From: Paenibacillus pinihumi DSM 23905 = JCM 16419
GTDB taxonomy: Bacteria > Bacillota > Bacilli > Paenibacillales > Paenibacillaceae
Assembly (NCBI RefSeq): GCF_000422505.1
Contig: NZ_KE383864.1
Coordinates: forward strand, 416,381-480,380
Length of the DNA: 64,000 bases
Reading direction: 5' to 3'
In this document: positions 42,132-52,398 of the stretch, one piece after another
Layout: every line of letters starts with the position of its first letter
Numbering within the stretch: the stretch's first letter is position 1
Notes under the pieces: generated by a model
The model's database searches: none
What the model was told of the DNA's origin: nothing
Seen by the model: the letters and a program-made list of their open reading frames with translations, nothing else
Program-made: the position numbers and the translations under genes

Positions 42132-42878
42132 TCAGGTGATCCAGCCTCCGTTCGGACTAATAATCTGTCCGGTGATATAGCCGGATTCAGGCAGCGACAG
42201 GAAATAAACGAGTGAAGCCACCTCATCCGGCTTGCCGAATCGCCCGACCGGAATTTCTTCCGCGAGCGCCGCTCTTTCATCCTCATTCAGATTATGATTC
42301 ATTTCGGTATCAACTGCGCCCGGAGCAACGGCATTAACCGTGATACCCGATGGCGCAAGCTCCTTCGCCAATGCCTTCGTGAAGGCATTCATGCCGCCCT
42401 TGGTGGTCGAATACAGCACTTCGCAGGAAGCGCCTGACATCCCCCACACAGAGGAAACATTGATAATGCGCCCGTACTTGCGTGAAATCATGGAGGGCAT
42501 AAATAGCTGGCAGCAGAGGAACATGCCTTTCAAATTAACTGCCATAACATCATCCCACTCTGTATCCGTTACATCAGCCAGCATGCCGTAATGCGCAATT
42601 CCGGCATTATTAACCAGAATGTCAGGCATCATATCATGCGCTTCCAGCTTCTCCTTCATCCGCTCCAACTGTTCGCGAGAGCGCAAATCTGCGCTTATTG
42701 TCATGACATTGGCGCCTGCAGCAATACATTGCCGCGCGGTTTCGTTAGCCTCTTCATGGGATTGAAGATAATGGAGCACCAGATTCATGCCTTCGGATGC
42801 AAACCGCTTGGCGATGGATGCTCCAATTCCCCGGCTTGCGCCGGTAATGAGTACCGTCATTTTGTTAAAAGGCTTCAT
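42132..42878 (-). CDS. ymfI: SDR reductase YmfI (EF-P 5-aminopentanone reductase)
   Basis: The 248-residue short-chain dehydrogenase has the NADPH loop TGASRGIGASIA, LVNNAGIAHYG, catalytic Ser in INVSSVWG, Tyr-x3-Lys in YSTTKGGMNA, and a C-terminal GYITGQIISPNGGW. In B. subtilis YmfI reduces the 5-aminopentanone group on elongation factor P Lys32, and the adjacent ymfF/ymfH genes belong to the same modification. The ATG overlaps the ymfH stop (ATGA). Confidence 0.9.
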   Translation of the reverse strand: MKPFNKMTVLITGASRGIGASIAKRFASEGMNLVLHYLQSHEEANETARQCIAAGANVMTISADLRSREQLERMKEKLEAHDMMPDILVNNAGIAHYGMLADVTDTEWDDVMAVNLKGMFLCCQLFMPSMISRKYGRIINVSSVWGMSGASCEVLYSTTKGGMNAFTKALAKELAPSGITVNAVAPGAVDTEMNHNLNEDERAALAEEIPVGRFGKPDEVASLVYFLSLPESGYITGQIISPNGGWIT

Positions 42879-44161
42879 TCCTGCTCCTTGCTCACAATAG
42901 ATACTGCCGTCTGCTCCCAGTCAAAATGACTGCGCAGCCGGGCATTCACTTCCTCTAGAGATATCGTCTCATAAATGCTCAGCAGATCAAATAAATCGCC
43001 GCCGCGGAATTTATGCCTTGTGAATTCATTGGCAATCGATTCCGGCGAATTCAGCATTCGCAAATAGCCGCCAATCCGCTTTCTTCTTGTACGTTCGAAT
43101 ACATCCGAATCAATGCCTTGCTCAAGCATTCCGTTAACTGCCCTTTGAATACGGCTTAGCAATTCATCAGGGCTTCGCGTCTCACCGCCTATAATGGAGA
43201 ATGCATATCCGGAACCTGAATTGAATTCATATCCGAAGGAATCTGAAATAAGTTGATCATCATAGAGCGACTGGTACAGAACAGTGCTGGGAGCGAATAT
43301 GGCATCCAGCATAAGCTTGGTTACAATGTCCCGCCGCTGCAGCTCATCCGGCTGCTCTGCCAATTGCTTATCCTTAATTCCGATTAGGCATTTAGGCAGT
43401 GATACCGGCAATACCGCATGCTTTTTTTTCATCTTGACGCTGGCAGGCTCGGCCTCAAAATAGCGCTTGATCTCTCCAAGCTCTTCAAAGTTTTTTTGCT
43501 CCTGATTTTCTCTGACCAGCTTCATGACCTGCTCCGGATCAATCCCTCCGACAACAAATAAAATCATGTTGCTCGGGTGGTAAAAGGTGTTATAGCACGT
43601 ATATAAGCTTTCCTTATCGATTTGCATAATGGATTCAACGGAACCGGCAATATCAATATGTACCGGATGCTTGTGATACAGGGCATCAATCAGTCCAGTG
43701 TATACCCGCCAGTCCGGATTATCCTTATACATATTGATTTCCTGCTCGATAATTCCTTTTTCCTTATTGACGTTCTCGTCTGTAAAGTAAGGGTGCTGTA
43801 CGAAATCCAGCAGGGTTCTCAAATTCTCAGGAATTTGCTCGGTTGCCGAAAATAAATAAACGGTCCGGTCAAAGCTTGTGAAAGCGTTGGCCGACGCCCC
43901 CTGTGAAGCAAAAGTAGCGAATATATCACCAGTAGGCTCCTCGAACATTTTATGCTCCAGAAAGTGAGCTATGCCATCCAGTACATGGTTGACCGTTCCG
44001 TCCCCGATGGAGAAGCTATTGTCAATTGAACCAAAGCGGGTAGAGAAAGTGGCATACGTCTTTTGGAACCCTTCCTTGGGCAAAATGTATACCTGCAACC
44101 CGCTCGGCATCACTTCATAATGCAAGGTTTCATTCACATGAGGATAGTTAAGCTGCTGCAT
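42875..44161 (-). CDS. ymfH: M16 peptidase YmfH with zinc site
   Basis: A 428-residue pitrilysin-family protein with the inverted zinc motif HFLEHKMFEEPTGD (HxxEH, about 67-71) and a downstream Glu in the IIEQEINMYKDNPDW helix, so it should be catalytically competent. It pairs with YmfF (no zinc site), 6 bp upstream. In B. subtilis the pair is associated with EF-P aminopentanol modification. Confidence 0.9.
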   Translation of the reverse strand: MQQLNYPHVNETLHYEVMPSGLQVYILPKEGFQKTYATFSTRFGSIDNSFSIGDGTVNHVLDGIAHFLEHKMFEEPTGDIFATFASQGASANAFTSFDRTVYLFSATEQIPENLRTLLDFVQHPYFTDENVNKEKGIIEQEINMYKDNPDWRVYTGLIDALYHKHPVHIDIAGSVESIMQIDKESLYTCYNTFYHPSNMILFVVGGIDPEQVMKLVRENQEQKNFEELGEIKRYFEAEPASVKMKKKHAVLPVSLPKCLIGIKDKQLAEQPDELQRRDIVTKLMLDAIFAPSTVLYQSLYDDQLISDSFGYEFNSGSGYAFSIIGGETRSPDELLSRIQRAVNGMLEQGIDSDVFERTRRKRIGGYLRMLNSPESIANEFTRHKFRGGDLFDLLSIYETISLEEVNARLRSHFDWEQTAVSIVSKEQE

Positions 44162-44166
44162 TTTCT

Positions 44167-45450
44167 TTACGCCTCCTTCTGGTCACGCAGGAAATATATC
44201 GTATCCAGTTCAACCTTATGCGCGGCATTTACAATAGCTTGCGGAGTTATGGCCTGAATATCACTCATCAATTCCGTATTTGAGCGGACGCGTCCGGTCA
44301 GAATCGAATTAAAGTCATAGGCAATCATCTCAAAAGCCGAATCCTGAAGCTCACGCAAATGGTTCAAAATCATCGCCTTCGTCTGGTTCATTTCCAATTC
44401 AGATAATTCACCTGCACGCATACTGTCAAGCTGCTGTCGGATAATTTCCGAAGCACGGTCAAAATTAGCAATCTCGATCCCTGACTGGATGGTGCACAGA
44501 CCCTTGATACCGTCCAGCCTGGATGCTGCATAATAGGCTAATGATGCTTTTTCCCGTACATTCATAAACAGCTTGGAGTGCGGATATCCGCCAAGAATGC
44601 CATTGTACATCAGCATTGCTGCATAGTCATCGTCCGCATAGCCTGTATTTGTCCTGAGTCCCATATTGAGCTTGCCCTGATTAACATCCATTTTCTCGAT
44701 AACCGTTTTGACATTCGTTACTTTGCGTTCTCCAGATGAACGAACATAAGAGCCTGGCTTGCCGCCGCCGGTCCGGAATGCCTTCTCGGCAATCGCTTGC
44801 ACTTCTGCAAGACTTGTGTCGCCGACGATGTATAAATCAAAGCAAGCCTGGTTCAGCCATTGCTGATAGGCTTCATACAGCGACTTCTCATCAATGGAGG
44901 CCAAATCCGAGATTTGTCCAAGCGCATGAAACCGGAACGGCTCATCCGCACACATTTCCTCTACACAGCGCTCAGCCGCGTAACGGATTTTATCATTTAT
45001 AATCGCTTCCAGACGCTGCTTCAGCGTTGTTTTCTCAGCTGCAACATACTTGGCCCGCAGAGCGCCTTGTGAATCCTGCGCCGGAGAAGTCAGCACCTCG
45101 CCAAGCAGTTGCAATGCAGATTGCAGCAAGGAAGCCGATGACGATACAAACTGATCATGGATGACGTCCAGACGAAACTGTACGATCTGGGAATCACCCC
45201 GTTTATAAATATCAAAGCCAAATCCGGCCCCATACATATTGTCCAGACGCTCGCGGAATGCAATTGTCTCAGGTGTAGAAGAGGTTCCCCTACGGAGTAC
45301 GAAAGGGGTCAGAGCTGTCGCAGTAACTGTGTCCTCAGCCAATGGCACACCTGCATAGAGCGATATCGCAAACGTCTTGAACCTTTTTGTTGGCAGAACA
45401 TGCAGCCTAACCCGATCAAATAAACTTCTCTCAAAAGGCGTTACTGTCAC
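44167..45450 (-). CDS. ymfF: M16 peptidase-like protein YmfF lacking zinc motif
   Basis: The 427-residue partner of YmfH. It has the M16 fold (QGKLNMGLRTNTGYADDDYAAMLMYNGILGG, MFMNVREKASLAYYAASRL) but the HxxEH zinc motif is replaced in the equivalent place by FVLRRGTSSTPETIAFRERLDN, so it is probably the non-catalytic subunit. The arrangement of an active and inactive M16 pair is usual for this family. Confidence 0.88.
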   Translation of the reverse strand: MTVTPFERSLFDRVRLHVLPTKRFKTFAISLYAGVPLAEDTVTATALTPFVLRRGTSSTPETIAFRERLDNMYGAGFGFDIYKRGDSQIVQFRLDVIHDQFVSSSASLLQSALQLLGEVLTSPAQDSQGALRAKYVAAEKTTLKQRLEAIINDKIRYAAERCVEEMCADEPFRFHALGQISDLASIDEKSLYEAYQQWLNQACFDLYIVGDTSLAEVQAIAEKAFRTGGGKPGSYVRSSGERKVTNVKTVIEKMDVNQGKLNMGLRTNTGYADDDYAAMLMYNGILGGYPHSKLFMNVREKASLAYYAASRLDGIKGLCTIQSGIEIANFDRASEIIRQQLDSMRAGELSELEMNQTKAMILNHLRELQDSAFEMIAYDFNSILTGRVRSNTELMSDIQAITPQAIVNAAHKVELDTIYFLRDQKEA

Positions 45451-45539
45451 TTGTTCATAGCCCCTTCCATCGCAGAATTACGTAGTCAATCTATTCCAGC
45501 TTGACGATTTCTATACCATTCTAACCCACCCTTAATGCA

Positions 45540-45579
45540 AGAAGCAACCCGCATTCCAGGTCGGGTGCGGGTCACTTCT
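45540..45579. repeat. Long hairpin downstream of sleB
   Basis: AGAAGTGACCCGCA pairs over 14 bp (two G-U) with TGCGGGTTGCTTCT on the minus strand. The following TTGCATTAAGG has no solid T-run, so terminator function for sleB is only possible. Confidence 0.5.
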
Positions 45580-45592
45580 GAAGGACTGTCTA

Positions 45593-46381
45593 TTACATAC
45601 AGAAAATGTGCTTGCCGATGGTTTTCACCTGCGGACGGGTCCAAATCCATTTGGAAGTCGCAGTCTCCGGATTGAAATAATAGAGACACCCGTCACTCGG
45701 ATCCCAGCCGTTGATGGCATCCTGCACAGCCTGGCGTGCGCGGTCGTTTGGCTCCAGCCAGATTTGCCCGTCCGCTACCGCTGTAAACGCCCCCGGCTGG
45801 AAAATGACTCCGGAAGCCGAATTCGGGAAGCTAGGGGACTTAACACGGTTTAATATGACCGCCGCTACTGCAACCTGACCTTCATAAGGCTCCCCGCGTG
45901 CTTCACCGTAGACAGCATTGGCCATAATTTTCAGGTCGTTTGCTGACAAGCCAAGACGGTTGGATTTTGCCAGATTGCTCGATTCAGAGCTGCCGCCTGT
46001 ATTCTCATTGCCGGAGGGGCCACCGCCTGTACTTTCATTGCCGGACGGCTTCCAGCTCTTGGTCGCTTCCCATAGCTTCAGCTTCGTTTTCGCGCCGACT
46101 ACACCATCAGATTTCATCCCGAACTTCCATTGAAACCAAGTAACAGCATTTTTGGTCTTCGAACCAAATTGGCCGTCAATCTGACCATCGTAATACCCCA
46201 AAAATTTCAGACGTCCCTGAAGCTCATATACATCCTGCCCTGTTGCGCCAACCGTCAGGGTAGCATTACTAAAGGTTTCGGTTGTCGTCTGGTCCCCTGC
46301 CTGCTTCAGTGCATAAGCTCCAAACAGCATGCATACGATGACGGCAGTCATTATAACCAATCGTTTCTTCATGCGGTTCAA
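45593..46381 (-). CDS. sleB: Spore cortex-lytic enzyme SleB
   Basis: SleB is the lytic transglycosylase that degrades spore cortex on germination. The 262-residue form has a signal anchor (about 7-25), a peptidoglycan-binding domain (about 45-110, LTVGATGQDVYELQGRLKFLGYY), a Gly/Ser/Asn-rich linker containing the imperfect repeat SGNESTGG/SGNENTGG, and a C-terminal Hydrolase_2 domain with VYGEARGEPYEGQVAVAAVILNRV (catalytic Glu). The start is TTG (46381) or ATG (46372); AAAGG lies 4 or 13 bases upstream. Preceded by a SigG-type promoter; ypeB is not adjacent, unlike in B. subtilis. Confidence 0.93.
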   Translation of the reverse strand: MNRMKKRLVIMTAVIVCMLFGAYALKQAGDQTTTETFSNATLTVGATGQDVYELQGRLKFLGYYDGQIDGQFGSKTKNAVTWFQWKFGMKSDGVVGAKTKLKLWEATKSWKPSGNESTGGGPSGNENTGGSSESSNLAKSNRLGLSANDLKIMANAVYGEARGEPYEGQVAVAAVILNRVKSPSFPNSASGVIFQPGAFTAVADGQIWLEPNDRARQAVQDAINGWDPSDGCLYYFNPETATSKWIWTRPQVKTIGKHIFCM

Positions 46382-46432
46382 TCAGCCTTTCTCATCCTTT
46401 AGTCATTCGCTGGTTGCGAATGCCGCTACAGG

Positions 46433-46462
46433 TAGTATGAGAAAGTGCCAATCCTTCTATGC
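46433..46462 (-). promoter_or_regulatory. SigG-type promoter candidate of sleB
   Basis: -35 GCATA (46462-46458), spacer 18, -10 CATACTA (46439-46433). Both elements match the SigG consensus. The predicted leader includes a CATTCGC/GCGAATG hairpin (46404-46422). Confidence 0.8.
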
Positions 46463-46539
46463 ATATCTTTTCCCGCATTGGAGGAAGACGTTAGCACTGG
46501 CAGGAGTGAAGCTTGCCGGCGCCTCTGCCCTCATATTGA

Positions 46540-49191
46540 TCAGGAAGTAATCTTGCTGGCCTGATACTGCTCCAGTGTAGTCAGCACTTCACGAGGCTTG
46601 CTGCCCTCGTAAGGGCCGACTATATTTCTGGCCTCCATCTGGTCTACCAGCCTTGCCGCACGCGTATAGCCTACGCGCATTCTCCGCTGAAGCAGAGAAA
46701 CGGAAGCCTGCTTGGCTTCGAGGACAATTTGTACCGCCTGCTCATACAGCTCGTCCAGATTATCATCCTCGGCTTCTGCCGTCTCTTCGATTTCCGGTAC
46801 CAGATCTTCCTTGTACTCAGCCTCCGCCTGTCCTCTGACATGATTGACGACAAACTCGACCTCCTGGTCAGACAGAAATGCGCCCTGTACACGGATCGGC
46901 TTGGACATGCCTACCGGCAGAAACAGCATATCTCCGCGGCCAAGCAATTTCTCCGCCCCTACCATATCCAGAATGGTACGAGAGTCTACTTGAGAGGAGA
47001 CACCAAAGGCAATCCTTGACGGTATATTGGCCTTGATAACACCTGTAATGACGTCTACCGAAGGACGCTGAGTCGCAATAATCAGATGGATGCCGGCTGC
47101 ACGCGCCATTTGCGCCAGGCGTGTAATTGCGTCCTCCACATCCCCTGCAGCAACCATCATCAGATCAGCGAGCTCATCGACGATGACAACGATGTAAGGG
47201 AGAATGGCCGCCGGGTTATCCTTCATCAGCGTGTTGTAACCTTCAATGTTCCGTGTTCCCGATTTGGAGAACAGCTCGTAGCGCTTTTCCATTTCAACTA
47301 CGATCTTCTTAAGTGCAAGCGATGCGCGCCGCGGATCCGTAACTACTGGAGCAAGCAAATGCGGAATACCATTGTACACGTTCAGCTCTACCATCTTCGG
47401 GTCGATCATCAGGAAGCGTACTTCATCCGGCTTCGCTTTATAGAGAATGCTTGTGATAATACCATTGATACACACGGATTTCCCTGAACCGGTAGCTCCC
47501 GCAACGAGCAGATGGGGCATCTTCGCCAGGTTGCCGATAATCGGCTGTCCGGAAATATCCCGGCCGAAGGCAATTGATAATTTGGAAGGCGCATGCTGGA
47601 ATGCAGTTGTCTCCATGACCTCACGCATCGTGACAACAGAAACCTCCATATTGGGAACTTCGATGCCGATTGCCGATTTCCCCGGAATCGGAGCTTCCAT
47701 CCGAATATCCTTGGCGGCAAGCGCAAGCGCGATATCATCGGTCAATCCGACAATCCGGCTCACCTTGACCCCAACGCCAGGCTGGACTTCATAGCGGGTT
47801 ACCGCCGGACCTCTTACGACGTCAAGCACTTTCGCCTCGACATTAAAGCTCTTGAGCGTTTCGGTAAGGACATTCCGCAAATTGGCATCTGAAAGCCCTT
47901 CAGGCCCCCGGTTCTTCGGCTTGGAGAGCAGTACAAGGCTCGGGAGCAGATATGGCTTCACCACCACCGGCGCTGCCGGTGCTGTTCCAACTGCTGCATC
48001 TCCAGCGCCATCACCAGCAGCAGAAGTAAGCCCGCCTTCCTCTCTCTCGTCTGAGCCGGCTAAATCATCAGGCTCGCCTGCGGGTACTTCAGCATCCTTC
48101 TGATCAGCAGACTCTTCATATACAGGATCAGAAAGCGACTCCGGCCAGGATTCCACCATATGCGGCTCACCTTCTACCGGATGTTCCGGCTCAGCCGGCC
48201 ATGTATCGACAGCGGCCTCAACAGCCTGATAAGACTCTTGTGAAGCCGACCAGCCTTTAACAGGCTCCAGCGGAGACAACGGCGGTTCCTGATCCTCTTC
48301 CTTCAAGTCATTCTTTACCGGGGCCTGCTTCTCGCCCAACTGGCTGTTAACTTTATTTTTTACCCAGGCAATCAGACCGCTTGATTTCTTCTCTTTCCTG
48401 CCTGCAGTTTCTTGCTCCTCTATGTAATCCTGCTCGTCATTCTCAAAGTAATCCTCATCATCATCGTCATCCAAAACCGGGGCATGGACAGTCTGGGCCG
48501 GTTTGGGCTTCTGCTTTTGCTGTTTTGCCTTCTGGGCGAGCATTTTAGCACGCGCCTGCATCGCTGCTTTCCACTTTTGCTTGAGCAGGACTGCCAGTCG
48601 TCTGCCGCGCTTAACGATAAAGCGGATCAGTTCCACATAGGATTTACCTGTGATGAGCATAATGGATATCGCAAACATGACAATCAAAATGAACTGTGAA
48701 ATGGTTAGTCCAAACAGCATGTTCAGCAAAGTAAGCTGAATCGCGCCCAAGTAACCGCCACTGATCGCTTTGGAAATCATCGGTGTGTCGTTTGTGCCGA
48801 TGACGTCAAGCTCACTGCGGATATTGGAACCCAGCTCAGACAATATAGCCGATGAATCCACAGAAGGCATACCTGCCAGCTTCAGCTTAATTTCATTAAT
48901 TGCACTCATCAGCGTCAGTGCCATAACGAGCAGCACAATCCCGCTTTTGCGCCGTGACCATCCCGACGGCCATGCCCGCTTGACCATAACGGCCAATCCG
49001 ATAAAGATGAATACAAGCGGCAGGACAAAATAAAACTTCCCCAAAATAAGTCCAAACAGCTTGGAAAGGGCGCGCCCTACAGTCGCTTCGCCGGAGAGCG
49101 CGATTACAGATATAGTAATGATCAGTATCCCGTAGACCTCATATTTTAAACTCGTACCTATCGATTTTTTTTTGCGTTTTCGTTTTGCCAC
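46540..49191 (-). CDS. DNA translocase FtsK/SpoIIIE
   Basis: An 883-residue hexameric DNA pump that moves chromosomal DNA through division and sporulation septa. Four membrane segments (about 15-35, 52-70, 82-98, 150-180) lead into a long acidic linker (about 230-405). The RecA-like motor has Walker [10 protein letters not shown] (565-573) and [11 protein letters not shown], and the C-terminal gamma winged helix (about 815-870) reads orientation sequences. The GTG start has AAGAGGTGA six bases ahead. Only one member is in the window, at the spoIIIE position, so it probably combines both tasks. Confidence 0.95.
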   Translation of the reverse strand: MAKRKRKKKSIGTSLKYEVYGILIITISVIALSGEATVGRALSKLFGLILGKFYFVLPLVFIFIGLAVMVKRAWPSGWSRRKSGIVLLVMALTLMSAINEIKLKLAGMPSVDSSAILSELGSNIRSELDVIGTNDTPMISKAISGGYLGAIQLTLLNMLFGLTISQFILIVMFAISIMLITGKSYVELIRFIVKRGRRLAVLLKQKWKAAMQARAKMLAQKAKQQKQKPKPAQTVHAPVLDDDDDEDYFENDEQDYIEEQETAGRKEKKSSGLIAWVKNKVNSQLGEKQAPVKNDLKEEDQEPPLSPLEPVKGWSASQESYQAVEAAVDTWPAEPEHPVEGEPHMVESWPESLSDPVYEESADQKDAEVPAGEPDDLAGSDEREEGGLTSAAGDGAGDAAVGTAPAAPVVVKPYLLPSLVLLSKPKNRGPEGLSDANLRNVLTETLKSFNVEAKVLDVVRGPAVTRYEVQPGVGVKVSRIVGLTDDIALALAAKDIRMEAPIPGKSAIGIEVPNMEVSVVTMREVMETTAFQHAPSKLSIAFGRDISGQPIIGNLAKMPHLLVAGATGSGKSVCINGIITSILYKAKPDEVRFLMIDPKMVELNVYNGIPHLLAPVVTDPRRASLALKKIVVEMEKRYELFSKSGTRNIEGYNTLMKDNPAAILPYIVVIVDELADLMMVAAGDVEDAITRLAQMARAAGIHLIIATQRPSVDVITGVIKANIPSRIAFGVSSQVDSRTILDMVGAEKLLGRGDMLFLPVGMSKPIRVQGAFLSDQEVEFVVNHVRGQAEAEYKEDLVPEIEETAEAEDDNLDELYEQAVQIVLEAKQASVSLLQRRMRVGYTRAARLVDQMEARNIVGPYEGSKPREVLTTLEQYQASKITS

Positions 49192-49239
49192 TTAAGTCAC
49201 CTCTTGGTACAACATTATACCATAGGTGGACAAATGTTC

Positions 49240-49473
49240 CTACGTGTTTGGCGAATGGATATTCGCATATATAATTGTGCGGCCGGGGCTAAGCTCAGGA
49301 CGAAGATAGTCCTCCAGAGAGCCGTTAATGATCCGGACGATTTTGCCGATTCCATGACCTGTCGGCTCCACCTGCATCATCACGCCGCCGACCTGTATTT
49401 CAATCCATGGCTCGCGTTCCTGATCATGGCCCGACAGCACCAGCTCCAGCGGCATGCTTGTGTATAAGGTCAT
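49240..49473 (-). CDS. YlzJ-like protein
   Basis: A 77-residue protein of the YlzJ family, starting [15 protein letters not shown] and containing [28 protein letters not shown]. Function unknown. It overlaps tepA by 4 bp (ATGA) and is followed by ftsK 48 bp away. The same tepA-ylzJ-spoIIIE order is found in B. subtilis. Confidence 0.88.
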   Translation of the reverse strand: MTLYTSMPLELVLSGHDQEREPWIEIQVGGVMMQVEPTGHGIGKIVRIINGSLEDYLRPELSPGRTIIYANIHSPNT

Positions 49474-50204
49474 TGGATCGTCCCCCCTGCAAGCCTTTGA
49501 CTTTCAATAGCTGCGTTAAGCTCCCTGATCGCCTCGCCAATACCTCCCACAGCATCTATCATCCCATGGCGTACCGCATCCGCCCCTATTACTGTCGTAC
49601 CAATATCACGGGTCAGCTCACCTGTTTTGAACATCAGCTCCTTGAACTTTTGTTCCGTAACGTTGGAATGGGAAGTAACGAAACGCACAACCCTCTCCTG
49701 CATTTTATCAAGGTATTCAAAAGTTTGCGGAACGCCGATTACAAGTCCGTTCAGACGAATCGGATGGATGGTCATCGTCGCAGTCTCTGCGATAAAGGAC
49801 TTGTTGCCCGCTACGGCAATCGGCACACCAATTGAATGGCCTCCGCCAAGCACAAGCGTAACGGTCGGCTTGGACAGCGAGGAGATCATTTCTGCAATGG
49901 CAAGACCGGCTTCCACGTCTCCGCCTACCGTATTCAATACAATAAGGATGCCTTCAATTTTTGCATTTTGTTCCGCGGCAACAAGCTGTGGTATGAGATG
50001 CTCGTATTTGGTCGTCTTGTTTTGCGGTGGCAGGACAAGATGGCCTTCAATCTGCCCGATAATCGTCATACAAAATATATTCGACTCTGCAGCAGGTGCG
50101 GGTACCGTACCAAATTGCTGAATCGACTCAGCCATAGCCATCTTCTTCCTTTCATCCTGTACCTCCGGCTCCTCCTGCTTTTGAAACAAATTGTCATGAA
50201 ACAT
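49470..50204 (-). CDS. tepA: ClpP-like protease TepA (YmfB)
   Basis: TepA is a ClpP-class serine protease; in B. subtilis it acts in forespores and helps degrade small acid-soluble proteins during outgrowth. From the ATG at 50204 ([22 protein letters not shown] eight bases ahead) it has 244 residues. Key parts: [20 protein letters not shown], the catalytic Ser in [15 protein letters not shown] and His in [10 protein letters not shown]. The open frame continues 78 codons further, but that part crosses the promoter. A SigG-type promoter lies about 30 bp upstream. Confidence 0.92.
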   Translation of the reverse strand: MFHDNLFQKQEEPEVQDERKKMAMAESIQQFGTVPAPAAESNIFCMTIIGQIEGHLVLPPQNKTTKYEHLIPQLVAAEQNAKIEGILIVLNTVGGDVEAGLAIAEMISSLSKPTVTLVLGGGHSIGVPIAVAGNKSFIAETATMTIHPIRLNGLVIGVPQTFEYLDKMQERVVRFVTSHSNVTEQKFKELMFKTGELTRDIGTTVIGADAVRHGMIDAVGGIGEAIRELNAAIESQRLAGGTIQ

Positions 50205-50236
50205 GAATATAACCCTCCCTTGGCATAAGCTTGTCA

Positions 50237-50265
50237 TAGTATGGGTTACACAGCCGCTTTTATAC
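50237..50265 (-). promoter_or_regulatory. SigG-type promoter candidate of tepA
   Basis: -35 GTATA (50265-50261), spacer 17, -10 CATACTA (50243-50237). It lies between the rnjB terminator and tepA. B. subtilis ymfB (tepA) is SigG dependent. Confidence 0.75.
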
Positions 50266-50291
50266 GGAACAGGCAAGGCAGGGATGCCAAT

Positions 50292-50324
50292 AAAAAAACC
50301 TTCAACTCCTAAAGGAGCTGAAGG
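50292..50324 (-). terminator. rnjB terminator
   Basis: CCTTCAGCTCC pairs with GGAGTTGAAGG (loop TTTA) and is followed by TTTTTTT. Confidence 0.9.
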
Positions 50325-50335
50325 CTTGAAGTTCA

Positions 50336-52015
50336 TTATACTTCCATAATAATCGGCAGAATCATCGGACGGCGGCGCGTTTGCTCGTATAAGAAACGGC
50401 CAAGCGCATCCTTCACATTCGTCTTCAGAGACGCCCACTCATTCACTTTATCATTCATCAGCTTGTGGAGAGTCGAGGTCACAATACGGTTGGCCTCTTC
50501 CAGCAAACCTTCGGATTCCCTGACGTATACGAAGCCGCGGGAGATGATATCCGGACCGGACAGAATCGTTCCATCCTGCTTGCTCAAGGTCACCACGACA
50601 ACCAAAATCCCATCCTGGGACAGCAGCTTGCGGTCACGCAATACAATATTTCCTACGTCACCTACACCAAGTCCGTCAATGAGGACATTACCGGCCGGCA
50701 CTTTGTTACCTTTACGGGCATTTCCACCCTGGAACTCTACCGTATCGCCGTTATCCATCAGGAAGATATTTTCCTTCTCCACTCCGACAGACTCACCAAG
50801 CAGGGCATGGTGGCGAAGCATCCGGTATTCACCGTGGATCGGGATGAAATACTTGGGCTTAATCAAATTAAGCATCAGTTTGAGCTCTTCCTGGCTGCCG
50901 TGACCGGAAACGTGAACGCCCGATACAGAACCTGGACCGTAGATCACGTTGGCGCCTAGACGGAACAGTTCATCGACTGTGCGTCCTACATATTTTTCAT
51001 TCCCGGGTATTGGTGTCGCGGCAATGATCACCGTATCCCCTGGCAAAATATCAACCTTGCGGTGAGTGGATCTGGCCATACGCGTCAGCGCTGACATAGG
51101 CTCACCTTGGCTTCCGGTTGACAGGACAACGACACGGTCAGCAGCCATCTTATTCACTTCATCCGGCTCAATAATCATTCCCTCAGGAATTTCAAGATAG
51201 CCGAGGTCTGAAGCAATATTGACTACATTTACCATACTGCGTCCGATAACTGCAATTTTCCGTTTTGTCGCCATCGCGGCATTGATGACTTGTTGGATAC
51301 GGTGTACATTTGATGCAAAGGTAGCAACGACAATACGTTGGGAAGCTTTGCGGAAAATGTCCTCAAAGTTGTTCCCGATCATGCTCTCGGATGGCGTAAA
51401 GCCCGGACGTTCAGCATTTGTACTGTCAGAAAGCAGCACAAGCACACCCTGAGCGCCAATTTCCGCCATGCGCTGCAGGTCTGCATACTGGTTGTTTACC
51501 GGAGTATGATCAAATTTAAAGTCACCTGTATGCACCACACGTCCTTCTGGTGTATCCAGACAGACTCCTACAGAGTCTGGAATGCTGTGATTGGTTTTGA
51601 AGAAGCTGGCTTTGATGGAGCCAAGCTGAACTTCGGAATCGGCGTTGATCAGAATCCGCTTCGTCTCGCCCAGCAAACCTGCCTCCTTCAGTTTTCCTTC
51701 GATCAATCCGAGCGTAAGCTTCGTGCTGTATACAGGGACATTCAGATGCTTAAGCACATATGGCAGTGCGCCGATATGGTCTTCGTGTCCGTGAGTAACG
51801 AGAATTCCTCTCACTTTATCCCTGTTCTCCGTCAGGTAGCTGATATCAGGTATGACAATATCGATGCCGAGCATGTCCTCTTCCGGGAACTTCAAGCCCG
51901 CGTCCACAACAACAATGTCATTCCCATGCTGGACGACATACATGTTCTTGCCGATTTCACCGACGCCGCCCAGTGCAAAAATAATTAATTTATCCTGGTT
52001 GTTCTTCTTAGACAA
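50336..52015 (-). CDS. rnjB: Ribonuclease J (RnjB position)
   Basis: A 559-residue metallo-beta-lactamase/beta-CASP RNase with endonuclease and 5' exonuclease activity in the family. Zinc ligands are in [23 protein letters not shown] and [11 protein letters not shown]; motifs B/C of beta-CASP include DSTNAERPG and [12 protein letters not shown]-terminal dimerisation domain ends in [12 protein letters not shown]. It starts TTG behind AGGAGG. The position between dapA and tepA corresponds to B. subtilis rnjB; whether it is functionally J1 or J2 cannot be told from sequence alone. Confidence 0.93.
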   Translation of the reverse strand: MSKKNNQDKLIIFALGGVGEIGKNMYVVQHGNDIVVVDAGLKFPEEDMLGIDIVIPDISYLTENRDKVRGILVTHGHEDHIGALPYVLKHLNVPVYSTKLTLGLIEGKLKEAGLLGETKRILINADSEVQLGSIKASFFKTNHSIPDSVGVCLDTPEGRVVHTGDFKFDHTPVNNQYADLQRMAEIGAQGVLVLLSDSTNAERPGFTPSESMIGNNFEDIFRKASQRIVVATFASNVHRIQQVINAAMATKRKIAVIGRSMVNVVNIASDLGYLEIPEGMIIEPDEVNKMAADRVVVLSTGSQGEPMSALTRMARSTHRKVDILPGDTVIIAATPIPGNEKYVGRTVDELFRLGANVIYGPGSVSGVHVSGHGSQEELKLMLNLIKPKYFIPIHGEYRMLRHHALLGESVGVEKENIFLMDNGDTVEFQGGNARKGNKVPAGNVLIDGLGVGDVGNIVLRDRKLLSQDGILVVVVTLSKQDGTILSGPDIISRGFVYVRESEGLLEEANRIVTSTLHKLMNDKVNEWASLKTNVKDALGRFLYEQTRRRPMILPIIMEV

Positions 52016-52333
52016 GTGTATCTATACCTCCTAAAGTTGTTCAACGTCGATCCAAACGTTATTCAATTTTCAATATTATTTATTTGCCGCACTCAGTCAC
52101 TTGAAATCATTATACATGATAAAATTGTCAAAACACAAGTCAAGTCATTCCATAATTCAGCAGCATCCCCTGTGGCCCTTTATTATCAAGGCATCAGGGC
52201 GTTCCAAGCTCGGCAGACACTCTCTCTTTTATATATAAGCTGTGGTAAGCGGATAAAATTTATACCTTATGTAAGCCAGGCTTTTAATTGGCTGAAAAAC
52301 CGCAAAGTATAAAACCGATGCTGCTGTTTGCGC
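52016..52333. other. Upstream region of rnjB
   Basis: About 320 bp of AT-rich DNA without a convincing gene. It carries the rnjB leader (about 95 nt, good AGGAGG) and a SigA-like promoter at 52109-52138. I see no further structure in 52140-52333. Confidence 0.5.
52109..52138 (-). promoter_or_regulatory. SigA-type promoter candidate of rnjB
   Basis: TTGTGT (52138-52133), spacer 18, perfect TATAAT (52114-52109). A TTGACA is also present, but only 11 bp from the -10. Confidence 0.55.
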
Positions 52334-52380
52334 AAAAAAACGGCTGCGGTCGTCCATTGTAAGGACAGCAGCCGTTTTTT
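52334..52380. terminator. Bidirectional terminator after dapA
   Basis: CGGCTGCGGTCGTCC and GGACAGCAGCCG form a stem flanked by A7 on one side and T6 on the other; on the minus strand it ends the dapG-dapA transcript. Confidence 0.9.
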
Positions 52381-52398
52381 GACAGGTCTTGCTGCAGA

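Noticed and set aside
50205-50438. 78-residue N-terminal extension of TepA
   Set aside because: It would cross the SigG promoter, the rnjB terminator and the end of rnjB; the ATG at 50204 has a strong ribosome binding site.
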